NCBI RefSeq assembly: GCF_003945545.1
Contig: NZ_CP029617.1
Coordinates: 7,405,001 to 7,469,000, forward strand
DNA length: 64,000 nt
Source of the DNA: Streptomyces sp. WAC 01529
Lineage (GTDB): Bacteria > Actinomycetota > Actinomycetes > Streptomycetales > Streptomycetaceae
Direction of reading: 5' to 3'
Shown: positions 35,286-43,802 of the stretch, piece after piece
How the letters are laid out: each line of letters begins with the position of its first letter
Numbering within the stretch: the first letter of the stretch is position 1
The notes under the pieces: generated by a model
The model's database searches: none
What the model was told of the DNA's origin: nothing
Seen by the model: the letters and a program-made list of their open reading frames with translations, nothing else
Made by a program: the position numbers and the translations under genes

Positions 35286-36392
35286 ATGAGGGCCATGGGG
35301 AAGTCGAAGACGGTGGGGCGAGCGGTACTGGCGGGCCTGTGCGGGGCGGCACTCGCCGGAGCCGTCCTCGCGGCGCCCGCGCACGCCCGGCCGGACGGGC
35401 GGGACCACACCCCTGGCCGGGCCCTGAGCTGGCAGCTCAAGGAGAGCGGCACCGACGCCCGCTTCCGCGGCCTCGCCGCCGTCAGCCGGGACACGGCGTG
35501 GGTGGCCGGGTCGAAGGGGACCGTGCTGCGTACGTCGGACGGCGGCAGGAGCTGGCGCGATATCTCCCCACCGGGAGGCGGCTCTCTCGAACTGCGGGAC
35601 GTGGAGGCCTTCGACGGCCGGCGCGCGGTGGTCCTCGCCATCGGCGAGGGCGAGGCCTCCCGGATCTTGCGCACCGACGACGGCGGCAAGACCTGGACGG
35701 AGTCCTTCCGCAACACCGACGCCCGGGCCTTCTACGACTGCGTGACCTTCTTCGACCGCCGCCACGGCCTGGCGATGAGCGACCCGGTCGACGGCAAGTA
35801 CCGCATCCTGTCCACAGCCGACGGCGGCCGCTCCTGGAAGGTCCTGCCGAGCGCCGGCATGCCCGCGGCGCAGGAGGGCGAGGCGGGATTCGCGGCGAGC
35901 GGCCAGTGCCTGGTCGCCTCCGGCCCGCGCGATGTGTGGCTGGCGACCGGGGGAGCGGCACGCGCGCGTGTCCTGCACTCCGCCGACCGCGGCCTGACCT
36001 GGACGGCCACCGACGCACCGATCCCCGCGGGCGACCCGGCCCGCGGGGTCTTCGGCCTCGCCTTCCGCGACCGTACGCACGGCATCGCGGTCGGCGGCGA
36101 CTACCGGGCCGGCCAGGCTTCACCGAAGGCGGCGGCCGTCACCGGGAACGGCGGCCGCACCTGGACCCCGGCCGGACAGCCGCCGCCCGCCTACCGCTCG
36201 GGCGTGACGTGGTTCCCGCACAGCCGCGCCACGGCCCTCGCCGTCGGCCCGACGGGCACCGACGTCACCACGGACGGCGGGCGGACCTGGCGGACGGTCG
36301 ACACGGGCTCGTACGACACCGTGGACTGCGCCCCCGACCGGGGCTGCTGGGCGGCGGGCGAGAAGGGGCGGATCGCCCGCCTGGAGCTCTGA
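35286..36392 (+). CDS. Secreted BNR/Ycf48-like beta-propeller protein
   Basis: A 368-residue exported protein. A signal peptide (about 1-36, ending APAHA) is followed by a sialidase-like propeller with repeated Asp-box sequences: SDGGRSW, DDGGKTW, ADGGRSW, SADRGLTW, GNGGRTW and TDGGRTW. This repeat set matches the oxidoreductase/photosystem assembly Ycf48-like group; no catalytic residues are evident, so ligand and role are unknown. Two ATGs (35286, 35295) are possible; TAGCTT eight bases before the first suggests a leaderless start. The single Cys pair near the C-terminus (DCAPDRGCW) may form a disulfide. Confidence 0.8.
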   Translation: MRAMGKSKTVGRAVLAGLCGAALAGAVLAAPAHARPDGRDHTPGRALSWQLKESGTDARFRGLAAVSRDTAWVAGSKGTVLRTSDGGRSWRDISPPGGGSLELRDVEAFDGRRAVVLAIGEGEASRILRTDDGGKTWTESFRNTDARAFYDCVTFFDRRHGLAMSDPVDGKYRILSTADGGRSWKVLPSAGMPAAQEGEAGFAASGQCLVASGPRDVWLATGGAARARVLHSADRGLTWTATDAPIPAGDPARGVFGLAFRDRTHGIAVGGDYRAGQASPKAAAVTGNGGRTWTPAGQPPPAYRSGVTWFPHSRATALAVGPTGTDVTTDGGRTWRTVDTGSYDTVDCAPDRGCWAAGEKGRIARLEL

Positions 36393-36409
36393 GGGCGCCG
36401 GTCCCGGGG

Positions 36410-36709
36410 TTACGCGGGCAGCTGCTCGCGGTACGCGGCGAGCGTCGGGACCGTCTTCGTCGCGTAGAACTCGGTGATCCGGTACTCGCAGACCCCGGCC
36501 AGGACGAACGGGTCCGCCGCGGTGATCTCCTCGATCCGCGCGCGGTCCCGGGCCACGGCGATGATCACTCCGCCGTCGCGCGGGTTCTTGCGCCCGGAGG
36601 CGAGGAAGACCCCGGCCTCGTACTGCTCGTCGAGCCAGGCCACATGGGCCGCCAGCTGCTCGTCGACGGCGGAGACGGGCGCGGTGTAGGTCAATTCGAG
36701 AAGGAACAT
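36410..36709 (-). CDS. YciI-family protein
   Basis: A 99-residue ferredoxin-fold protein of the YciI/YCII group: MFLLELTYTAPVSAVDEQLAAHVAWLDEQYEAG with the conserved His, then SGRKNPRDGGVIIAV and a terminal DPFVLAGVCEYRITEF. Family members are small cytoplasmic enzymes or subunits, some acting as dehydrochlorinases or muconolactone isomerase relatives; nothing here fixes the reaction. TAGCCT seven bases before the ATG, with no Shine-Dalgarno, suggests leaderless translation. Confidence 0.85.
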   Translation of the reverse strand: MFLLELTYTAPVSAVDEQLAAHVAWLDEQYEAGVFLASGRKNPRDGGVIIAVARDRARIEEITAADPFVLAGVCEYRITEFYATKTVPTLAAYREQLPA

Positions 36710-36730
36710 GACCGCGAGGCTACTAGGCGG

Positions 36731-38164
36731 TCAGTCGGTGACATCCATGCGGCCGTTCGCCGGGACGGGCGCCGGGGAGGGCGCCGGAGAGGGCGTCTTG
36801 CCTCCGGTGATGCCCTTGAGGAGTTCGGCGAGGTCGACTCCCGTGGTGGAGCTGAGGAGTTCGACGCCCTGGGCGACGTTGTCGGCGACCGTGCGGGAGA
36901 GCTGGCTCGCCCCGTCCGTGGAGATCACCGTCATCTTGTCCACCGCGCTGAGCGGCTCGGACGCCTTCGCGACCACGCTCGGCAGGACCTCGACGAGCAT
37001 CTGCAGGACCGCCGCGTCGCCGTAGCGCGCGAACGCGTCGGCCTTCTTGTGCATCGCCTCCGCCTCCGCGGCGCCCTTCGCGCCGATCGCGGCGGCCTCG
37101 GCCTCGCCCTCGAGGCGTACGGCGTCGGCGAGCGCGGCGCGGTGCGCCTTCTCGCCCTCACCGGTGAGGCGGGCCCGCTCGGCGTCGGCCTCCGCCTGCT
37201 TGACCAGGCCGATCCTGCGGGCCTCCGCCTCCTGCTCTGCCTGGTAGCGCGCGGCGTCGGCGGGCTTGCGGACCTTCGTGTCCAACTCCCGGTCGGTCAG
37301 CGCGGCCTGGCGCTGGGCGACCTTCTCCTGCTCGGACAGGACATCCTGCTGCCGGGCGGCCTCGGCGAGCGGACCCGCGGCGGCGGCGCGGGCCGACGCC
37401 TCGTCCGTCTCGGCCTTGATCTCGGCCTGCTTGAGCGCGAACGTCCGCTGGGCGATCGCGATCTCCTCCTCGGCCTTCAGCCGCGCCTGCTCGGCGGCGC
37501 GGCGCGCCACGGCCTCGGCGATGTCCGCCTCCTGCTTGGCGCGGGCGGCCTCGGGGCGCCCGAGGTCCTCCAGGTAGGAGCCCTCGGTGGTGATGTCCTG
37601 GATCTGGAAGGCGTCGAGCACCAGGCCCTGCCCGGAGAGGCTGGCCTCGGCCTCCTCGGCGACCTGCCCGGCGAACGCGGCGCGGTCCCGGATGATGTCC
37701 TCCACCGACATCCGCCCCACGATGGAGCGCAGCGCTCCGGAGAGCACCTCCTGGGTGAAGCCGACGATCCCGTCCTGCTGCATGAGGAAGCGCTGCGCGG
37801 CGGCGCGTATGGAGTCCTCGGTGCCGCCAACCTTCACGATGGCCACGCCTTCGAGGTTGGCCTTCACGCCCCGCAGGGTGACGGCGCCGCGCACCGCGAT
37901 CGGGATGTGCCGCGAGGACAGGTCGAGCGTGAACTTCTGCTGCACGAACGGCACGACGAAGACGCCACCGCCGACCACGACCTTCTGGCCGCTGTTGTCG
38001 GTCATCACGCGGCCGGTCTCCGGATCGGTGGACCTCTTGCCGCGCCGCCCAGTCACGATGAAGGCCTCACTGGGCCCGGCGACCTTGTAGCGGGTGATGA
38101 CGACGAGCGCCAGCAGGACGAGGAGTACGACGACTCCGATGACGGCGGTCAGGACTGGACTCAT
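36731..38164 (-). CDS. Flotillin-like SPFH protein
   Basis: A 477-residue membrane protein. One N-terminal transmembrane helix (residues 3-24) precedes an SPFH domain (about 28-200: RYKVAGPSEAFIVTGRRG, VSLRG-type AVTLRGVKANLEGVAIVKVG), then a long Ala/Glu/Lys/Arg coiled coil (about 205-400), and a Pro-rich tail SPAPSPAPVP. Flotillins organise membrane microdomains and cell-wall machinery. The upstream NfeD-like gene on the same strand is the usual partner. Confidence 0.93.
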   Translation of the reverse strand: MSPVLTAVIGVVVLLVLLALVVITRYKVAGPSEAFIVTGRRGKRSTDPETGRVMTDNSGQKVVVGGGVFVVPFVQQKFTLDLSSRHIPIAVRGAVTLRGVKANLEGVAIVKVGGTEDSIRAAAQRFLMQQDGIVGFTQEVLSGALRSIVGRMSVEDIIRDRAAFAGQVAEEAEASLSGQGLVLDAFQIQDITTEGSYLEDLGRPEAARAKQEADIAEAVARRAAEQARLKAEEEIAIAQRTFALKQAEIKAETDEASARAAAAGPLAEAARQQDVLSEQEKVAQRQAALTDRELDTKVRKPADAARYQAEQEAEARRIGLVKQAEADAERARLTGEGEKAHRAALADAVRLEGEAEAAAIGAKGAAEAEAMHKKADAFARYGDAAVLQMLVEVLPSVVAKASEPLSAVDKMTVISTDGASQLSRTVADNVAQGVELLSSTTGVDLAELLKGITGGKTPSPAPSPAPVPANGRMDVTD

Positions 38165-38178
38165 GGCGCTTTTCCCCC

Positions 38179-38244
38179 CTGCCGCCCGGGGACGGCAGAT
38201 CGGTTACGTGTGGGTGGTGAGGTGGGTGTGGTGAGGTGGGTGTG
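38179..38244. repeat. Hairpin and perfect 14-bp tandem duplication between nfeD-like and flotillin genes
   Basis: CTGCCG/CGGCAG (38179-38184 and 38193-38198) can form a hairpin just before the flotillin ribosome binding site. Beside it GTGAGGTGGGTGTG is duplicated exactly in tandem (38217-38230 and 38231-38244). The hairpin may tune flotillin translation or act as a weak terminator; this is only positional inference. Confidence 0.6.
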
Positions 38245-38267
38245 GCTCGGCCGGCACGCGCGCGGGG

Positions 38268-38783
38268 TCAGCGCTCCACGGGCCGTACCGCCACCGAGGT
38301 CGGCGTAAGGGCCGCGTCGACCCAGATCTCGGTGCCCCGCGCCACGGCGGCGGAGCTGCGGGCCGCGAACTTCACGCGCTGGCCCGCGAGGTGCAGCAGC
38401 ACCTCGCCGTAGCCGTCGGCCGGGATCGCGGTGACGACGGAACCCGCCGTGCCGACGAGGTCGTCGCCGCGCGGTGTGGCCGTGGTCTGGTCGCGCATCA
38501 GCGCGCGGGTCACCTTCCACGTGAGCCAGCCCGCCCCGAGCCCGGCGCAGGCGCCCGCGATGGTGGCGGGGCCCGCGCCGAGACCGGTCGTGCCGAGCAC
38601 GATGGCTCCCCCGAAGCCGAGCATGGACACGAACCCGGCGACGACCGGCAGTGAAAGGAGCCCGTCGAAGAGCCCGTCCAGCACGCCCGCGCCCCCGAAG
38701 AGCCCTTCGAGCACTCCGTCGAGGACGAGCGAGAGCACCAGCAGCACGATCCCCGCGATGCCGAGACCCAGAAAGACCGTCAT
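38268..38783 (-). CDS. NfeD-like membrane protein, flotillin partner
   Basis: A 171-residue protein with three predicted membrane segments (about 2-20, 38-66 and 68-85) and a C-terminal OB-fold of the short NfeD type (DDLVGTAGSVVTAIPADGYGEVLLHLAGQRVKFAARS). It lies 103 bases upstream of the flotillin gene on the same strand, the common YuaF-FloT type arrangement. ATG at 38783 is preceded by GGGGGAAG. Its OB domain probably meets the cytoplasmic flotillin scaffold. Confidence 0.85.
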   Translation of the reverse strand: MTVFLGLGIAGIVLLVLSLVLDGVLEGLFGGAGVLDGLFDGLLSLPVVAGFVSMLGFGGAIVLGTTGLGAGPATIAGACAGLGAGWLTWKVTRALMRDQTTATPRGDDLVGTAGSVVTAIPADGYGEVLLHLAGQRVKFAARSSAAVARGTEIWVDAALTPTSVAVRPVER

Positions 38784-39036
38784 CGGATCACTTCCCCCGT
38801 CATGCCGTTCACCTCGGTACGGGAAGATCATGACATGCCGGTACGACACGCCACATTGCTTGCTTCCGGCAATCTTTACGCGCCCTTGATGCCGGTCGGC
38901 GCCGGGCGGGGACGGCGGCCCGGGCGCGATTCAAGGTTTTCCGCAGGTTTCCCCTTGGCGGCACCGACACGGTCGATACCACCAGGCCCAGACACCCGGC
39001 GGGACTGGCACGACCGACTCACCAATGGAGGCAACG

Positions 39037-40071
39037 GTGCTCACTGCGAAACGCACGGCAACGGCGACGATCGTGTCCCTGGCGGTCGCCACCGGCTTCT
39101 TCACGGCGTCTGCCACCGCCTCGACGGCCCCGAGCGCGCCTGCCGGGACCGACTCGTCCAAAGCCCAGGCCCTTCCGGCGAGGATCACGGCGCTGACCTG
39201 GAACATATGCGGTGCCATCAAGGAGTGCCCGGAAGCGGAAGCGACACCCGAGAAGAAGATCGACGAGATCATGCGGCAGGTGAACGCGGACCGCTCCATC
39301 GGCGTGATCATGATCCAAGAGGCCTGCAAGAGCCTTCATTCGGACAGGCTCGCCGACCGGCTGGGCTCCGACTGGATCGTGCGTCACCGCACCGGCAAGA
39401 CAGTCGGCACGAACAACCTGATCGAGTGCCCGAGCAGCACGGCGGTCCCCAAGACCAAGGACGCCGGAACCGCCGTCGCCGTGAAGAAGATCCCCGGCAC
39501 CACACCGATGGCGTGGGATGTCACTTTCCCCGGCACCAGAGGTCTGGAGCACGTCGAAGGGAAAGGCGACAAGCCGCGGACCAACCACACGACTCAAGGA
39601 ATGGCGTGCGCGGGGCTCCGGTCGAGCAACGCCGCGAACCGTCTGGTGGCGTGCAGCAGCCACTTCGTCCACCGGGGGGTCCACAACCAGGAGCGCATAC
39701 GCGCCGTTTCGGCAAGGGACATGGCGGCCTGGGGGCGGCTGTGGCAGCGCCAGGGTTTCCGTACCGTGCTCGGCGGAGACCTCAACACCCTTCCCGGGGG
39801 CGGCGGTCGTCTCAAGCCCTTGTACGACATGAGCTTCGAGGGCGACTGGAACGACGAGTGCGACACCACCGGGTATCCGTGGCTCACGGGCTGCTCGGCG
39901 GTAGCCGGGAGCAAGTTCGACTACCTGTTCTTCGGTGACCGGGGTCTGCGCTACGTCGGCGGCGACGTGGTGAACGGCGCGGACCCGGTCGCGTCCGACG
40001 CGTACAAGAGCGCGGATCTGAGCGATCACTGGATGCTCAAGGCCACGGTCAGGCCGGTGCCCATGCGCTAG
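39037..40071 (+). CDS. Secreted endonuclease/exonuclease/phosphatase-fold protein
   Basis: A 344-residue exported protein of the EEP (DNase I-like) superfamily. The signal (about 1-30) is followed by family motifs: ALTWNICG, IMIQEACK with the metal-binding Glu, VACSSHFVHRG, GGDLNT and the C-terminal SDHW with the catalytic His. It may cleave nucleic acid or phosphodiesters outside the cell. I chose the GTG at 39037 because GGAGG lies five bases upstream; the ATG at 39025 has none. Codon use is slightly less GC-biased than that of neighbours. Several Cys residues probably form disulfides. Confidence 0.83.
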   Translation: MLTAKRTATATIVSLAVATGFFTASATASTAPSAPAGTDSSKAQALPARITALTWNICGAIKECPEAEATPEKKIDEIMRQVNADRSIGVIMIQEACKSLHSDRLADRLGSDWIVRHRTGKTVGTNNLIECPSSTAVPKTKDAGTAVAVKKIPGTTPMAWDVTFPGTRGLEHVEGKGDKPRTNHTTQGMACAGLRSSNAANRLVACSSHFVHRGVHNQERIRAVSARDMAAWGRLWQRQGFRTVLGGDLNTLPGGGGRLKPLYDMSFEGDWNDECDTTGYPWLTGCSAVAGSKFDYLFFGDRGLRYVGGDVVNGADPVASDAYKSADLSDHWMLKATVRPVPMR

Positions 40072-40096
40072 GGGGAGGCGCCCGCAGCACCGGTCG

Positions 40097-40126
40097 AGCG
40101 CCCGCGGACGGGGGACCGCGGGCGCT
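40097..40126. terminator. Hairpin terminator after the EEP gene
   Basis: AGCGCCCGCGG (40097-40107) and CCGCGGGCGCT (40116-40126) form a perfect 11-bp stem with an 8-base loop, 26 bases after the stop codon at 40071 and before the endonuclease V promoter. Confidence 0.75.
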
Positions 40127-40176
40127 TCGGCATGCGCGAAGGGCACTCCGCGCCGCCAACTAGGCTGGCCCGCACC

Positions 40177-40866
40177 ATGATCAGCTACCCACTGCCGCCC
40201 GACTGGCCCACCGACGAGAAGGCGGCCCGCGCCGTTCAGGACGAACTGCGCGCCCGCGTCGTACTCGACGAGACGGGGCCGCCGCCCGGCACCGGACACG
40301 TGACCGGGGTGGACGTCGCCTACGACGACGAGCGGGATGTCGTCGCCGCGGCCGTCGTCGTGCTCGACGCGGCCACGCTCGACGTGATCGAGGAGTCCAC
40401 GGCCGTCGGCACCGTGGCGTTCCCCTACGTGCCGGGCCTGCTCGCCTTCCGGGAGATCCCGGCCGTCCTCTCCGCGCTCTCCCGGCTCGACGCCGACCCG
40501 GGCCTCGTGGTCTGCGACGGCTACGGCGTCGCGCACCCGCGCCGCTTCGGCCTCGCGAGCCACCTCGGCGTCCTGACGGGGCTGGCGACGATGGGCGTGG
40601 CGAAGAACCCCTTCACCTTCGCGTACGAGGCTCCGGCCGCGCCCCGCGGCAGCGCCTCGCCCCTGCTGGACGGCGCCGAGGAGGTGGGCCGCGCGCTGCG
40701 CACCCGCGAGGGCGTGAAGCCGGTCTTCGTCTCGGCCGGCCACCGGGTGACGCTCGACAACGCCTGCGCGCACGCGCTGCGCCTCACACCCCGCTACCGC
40801 CTGCCCGAATCCACGCGCCGCGCGGACGCGCTGTGCCGGGCCGCCCTGCGGGAAGCGGCCAGGTGA
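40177..40866 (+). CDS. nfi: Endonuclease V (deoxyinosine 3' endonuclease)
   Basis: A 229-residue repair nuclease acting on hypoxanthine in DNA. Motifs are VTGVDVAYDD (metal-binding Asp), FPYVPGLLAFREIPA (PYxP wedge region and Glu), VVCDGYGVAHPRRFGLASHLGV (second Asp and His) and MGVAKN. This is the full family length. TAGGCT ten bases before the ATG at 40177, with no Shine-Dalgarno, makes a leaderless transcript likely. It is preceded by a strong terminator, so it is expressed alone. Confidence 0.9.
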   Translation: MISYPLPPDWPTDEKAARAVQDELRARVVLDETGPPPGTGHVTGVDVAYDDERDVVAAAVVVLDAATLDVIEESTAVGTVAFPYVPGLLAFREIPAVLSALSRLDADPGLVVCDGYGVAHPRRFGLASHLGVLTGLATMGVAKNPFTFAYEAPAAPRGSASPLLDGAEEVGRALRTREGVKPVFVSAGHRVTLDNACAHALRLTPRYRLPESTRRADALCRAALREAAR

Positions 40867-40968
40867 GGGGCGTGGAGCCGCCGGGTGAGGACCGGTATGC
40901 GGCCGGGTGAACGATCAAAAGAAGAGCGGGTTAGCATATGAGCGCCGCCTAGCTCGAAAGAGAAACCT

Positions 40969-42423
40969 GTGACTGTCAACGACGACTCGTTCACCAACTG
41001 GAAGCACCGCGAGGAGATCGCGGAGTCGATGATCCCGATCATCGGGAAGCTGCACCGCGAGCGGGACGTGACGGTCCTGCTGCACAGCCGCTCCTTGGTG
41101 AACAAGTCGGTGGTCAGCATCCTCAAGACCCACCGGTTCGCCCGCCAGATCGCCGGCGAGGAACTGTCGGTCACCGAGACGCTGCCCTTCCTCCAGGCTC
41201 TCGCCGCGCTCGACCTCGGCCCGTCGCAGATCGACATCGGCATGCTCGCCGCGACCTACCGCGGCGACGAGCGCGGCCTCTCGGTCTCCGAGTTCACCGC
41301 CGAGGCCGTCGCGGGCGCCACGGGCGCCAACAAGATCGAGTGCCGCGAGGGCCGCGACGTCGTCCTCTACGGCTTCGGCCGCATCGGCCGCCTCGTCGCC
41401 CGCCTGCTCATCGAGAAGGCCGGCTCCGGCAACGGCCTGCGGCTGCGCGCCATCGTCGTACGCGGGGGAGGGGAGCGGGCCGCCGAGGACATCGTCAAGC
41501 GGGCCTCGCTGCTGCGCCGCGACTCCATCCACGGCCAGTTCCAGGGCACCATCACCGTCGACGAGGCGAACAGCAAGATCATCGCCAACGGCAACGAGAT
41601 CAAGGTCATCTACGCGAACGACCCCTCGGAGGTCGACTACACCGCGTACGGCATCAAGAACGCCATCCTCATCGACAACACCGGCAAGTGGCGCGACCGC
41701 GAGGGCCTCTCCAAGCACCTGCGCCCCGGTGTCGACAAGGTTGTCCTGACCGCCCCGGGCAAGGGCGACGTGCCCAACATCGTGCACGGCGTCAACCACG
41801 ACACGATCAAGCCGGACGAGCGGATCCTGTCCTGCGCCTCCTGCACCACCAACGCGATCGTCCCGCCGCTGAAGGCGATGGCGGACGAGTACGGCGTGCT
41901 GCGCGGCCACGTGGAGACCATCCACTCGTTCACCAACGACCAGAACCTCCTGGACAACTACCACAAGGCCGACCGCCGCGGCCGCTCCGCGCCGCTCAAC
42001 ATGGTGATCACCGAGACCGGCGCCGCCTCCGCCGTCGCCAAGGCGCTGCCGGACCTGAAGGCGCCGATCACCGGCAGCTCGATCCGCGTCCCCGTGCCGG
42101 ACGTCTCGATCGCGATCCTCAGCCTGACGCTCGGCCGCGAGGCCACCCGCGAGGAGGTCCTCGACTACCTCCGCAACGTCTCGCTGACCTCGCCGCTCAA
42201 GCGCCAGATCGACTTCACCAGCGCCCCCGACGCGGTCTCGAACGACTTCATCGGCTCGCGCCACGCCTCGATCGTCGACGCGGGCGCCACCAAGGTCGAC
42301 GGCGACAACGCGATCCTCTACCTCTGGTACGACAACGAGTTCGGCTACTCCTGCCAGGTCATCCGCGTCGTCCAGCACGTCTCCGGGGTGGAGTACCCGA
42401 CGTACCCCGTGCCGGTCGCCTGA
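40969..42423 (+). CDS. gap2: Glyceraldehyde-3-phosphate dehydrogenase, long N-terminally extended form
   Basis: A 484-residue GAPDH, about 150 longer than the standard enzyme. The extra N-terminus (about 1-128, SFTNWKHREEIAESMIPIIGKLHRERDVTVLLHSR) is a helical module conserved in this class. The NAD(P)-binding GFGRIGR is at 135-141, the catalytic Cys292 in ASCTTN, and the C-terminal WYDNEFGYS is intact. It probably supplies an alternative or gluconeogenic GAPDH; cofactor preference cannot be read reliably. Start GTG at 40969 follows a weak GAAAGAG. No other glycolytic gene is adjacent. Confidence 0.9.
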   Translation: MTVNDDSFTNWKHREEIAESMIPIIGKLHRERDVTVLLHSRSLVNKSVVSILKTHRFARQIAGEELSVTETLPFLQALAALDLGPSQIDIGMLAATYRGDERGLSVSEFTAEAVAGATGANKIECREGRDVVLYGFGRIGRLVARLLIEKAGSGNGLRLRAIVVRGGGERAAEDIVKRASLLRRDSIHGQFQGTITVDEANSKIIANGNEIKVIYANDPSEVDYTAYGIKNAILIDNTGKWRDREGLSKHLRPGVDKVVLTAPGKGDVPNIVHGVNHDTIKPDERILSCASCTTNAIVPPLKAMADEYGVLRGHVETIHSFTNDQNLLDNYHKADRRGRSAPLNMVITETGAASAVAKALPDLKAPITGSSIRVPVPDVSIAILSLTLGREATREEVLDYLRNVSLTSPLKRQIDFTSAPDAVSNDFIGSRHASIVDAGATKVDGDNAILYLWYDNEFGYSCQVIRVVQHVSGVEYPTYPVPVA

Positions 42424-42443
42424 TTTCCCTCCGCGGTCCGCGC

Positions 42444-42494
42444 GCCGCCCGTTCTCCGTACCGGCCTGGCATGGCAGTACGGAGGGCGGGCGGC
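42444..42494. terminator. Bipartite hairpin between convergent gap2 and epoxide hydrolase genes
   Basis: GCCGCCC/GGGCGGC (42444-42450, 42488-42494) and CTCCGTAC/GTACGGAG (42454-42461, 42477-42484) form one stem with a three-base internal loop on each side. It serves both strands and touches the stop codon of the minus-strand gene. Confidence 0.7.
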
Positions 42495-43669
42495 TACTGC
42501 CGATGGGCGGCCAGTACTGCCGCGAGGCCGTCGCGCAGATCCTTGACGAAGTACTCGGGAACCTCCAGCGACGGGAAATGGCCCCCGGTTCCGGCCGTCC
42601 TCCAGCGGACGATCCGCCGGAACCGCTCCTGTGCCCAGGCGCGCGGACACTTCTCGATGTCGCGGGGGTACGTGGTGATCGCCGCCGGGACGTCGACCCG
42701 AAGGCCGGGGTCGAGCGAGTCGTGGCTCTCGTAGTAGATGCGGGCCGCCGACGCGCCGGTCCGGGTCAGCCAGTACAGGGTGACGTTGTCGAGAACCCTG
42801 TCCCGGGAGACCGTCTCGAACGGGCTGTCCTCGGTATCCGTCCACTCGGCGAACTTGTCGAGGATCCAGGCGAGCAGCCCGACCGGTGAGTCGACGAGCG
42901 AGTAGCCGATGGTCTGCGGCCGGGTCGCCTGTTGCCTTGCGTACGCCGCGCGGTGGCGCCAGAAATCGCGGGTCTCCTCGGTCCACTCGCGCTCGGCCGC
43001 CGTCAGCCCGTCCGTCGTCAACCCCGGCGGTGCCTGCGCCAGCGTCGTGTGGACGCCGAGCACGTGCTCGGGGAACCGGCCGCCGAGGATCGTGGTGATC
43101 ACGCCTCCCCAGTCGCCGCCGTGGGCCGCGAACTTGTCGTAGCCGAGCCTTCCCATCAACTCCACCCACGCGGCCGCGATCCTCTCCGTCCCCCACCCGG
43201 TGGTGGCCGGCTTGTCGCTGTGACCGAAGCCCGGCAGCGACGGGACCACGACGTGGAACGCCGGCGCGTCCGCGTCCTTCGGATCCGCCAACTCGTCCAC
43301 CACATCGATGAACTCGGCGACACTGCCCGGCCAGCCGTGCGTCAGGATCAGCGGAGTGGCATCCGCGCGCGCGGACCGGCGGTGCAGGAAGTGGATTCCC
43401 AGGCCGTCGACGGACGTGCGGAACTGGCCGATCCGATTGAGCCGCGCTTCGAACGACCGCCAGTCGTACCCGGTGCGCCAGTACTCCACCACGTCGACGA
43501 GGTCGGCGAGCGGAACGCCCTGCTCCCACCGGCGCGGGCCGGGTGCGGCGCGTTGGACCGTCTCGGCCTCCGGCAGCCGCGCCGCGGCCAGCCGCGCGCG
43601 CAGATCGTCGAGGTCGGCGTCGGTCGCGTGGGCTTCGAATGCGTGCACGTCGTCGGTCGGACGGGGCAT
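42494..43669 (-). CDS. Epoxide hydrolase (microsomal/EHN type)
   Basis: A 391-residue alpha/beta hydrolase with the N-terminal EHN domain (FEAHATDADLDDLRARLAAARLP to about residue 85) of microsomal-type epoxide hydrolases. The oxyanion motif HGWPGS is at 111-116, nucleophile Asp186 in HGGDWGG, and the charge-relay His near residue 364 in GGHFPSLE. It hydrolyses epoxides to diols. It is divergent from a CGNR protein, with a 19-bp palindrome in between, so it is probably that regulator's target. Confidence 0.92.
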   Translation of the reverse strand: MPRPTDDVHAFEAHATDADLDDLRARLAAARLPEAETVQRAAPGPRRWEQGVPLADLVDVVEYWRTGYDWRSFEARLNRIGQFRTSVDGLGIHFLHRRSARADATPLILTHGWPGSVAEFIDVVDELADPKDADAPAFHVVVPSLPGFGHSDKPATTGWGTERIAAAWVELMGRLGYDKFAAHGGDWGGVITTILGGRFPEHVLGVHTTLAQAPPGLTTDGLTAAEREWTEETRDFWRHRAAYARQQATRPQTIGYSLVDSPVGLLAWILDKFAEWTDTEDSPFETVSRDRVLDNVTLYWLTRTGASAARIYYESHDSLDPGLRVDVPAAITTYPRDIEKCPRAWAQERFRRIVRWRTAGTGGHFPSLEVPEYFVKDLRDGLAAVLAAHRQ

Positions 43670-43740
43670 GAGACCTCCTGGCCGTCGGGGAGCCGGCTGG
43701 GGACCACCGCGGACGACCGCGGTCTGCCGCGATCTACGGA

Positions 43741-43759
43741 GAACCGGCTAAGACGGTTC
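43741..43759. promoter_or_regulatory. Palindromic operator 1 (epoxide hydrolase/CGNR intergenic)
   Basis: GAACCGGCTAAGACGGTTC is nearly a perfect 19-bp palindrome (GAACCG/CGGTTC arms and CT-A-AG centre). A related copy lies at 43784-43800. Its position 72 bases before the epoxide hydrolase start suggests control of that gene. Confidence 0.7.
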
Positions 43760-43783
43760 TACCGTGCCCTCGCGTCGGCATGC

Positions 43784-43800
43784 AACCGGCTAAGGTGGTT
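43784..43800. promoter_or_regulatory. Palindromic operator 2 abutting the CGNR start codon
   Basis: AACCGGCTAAGGTGGTT repeats the centre and left arm of the site at 43741-43759 and ends two bases before the ATG of the CGNR gene, so a bound protein would block initiation. This suggests autorepression. Confidence 0.6.
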
Positions 43801-43802
43801 CC

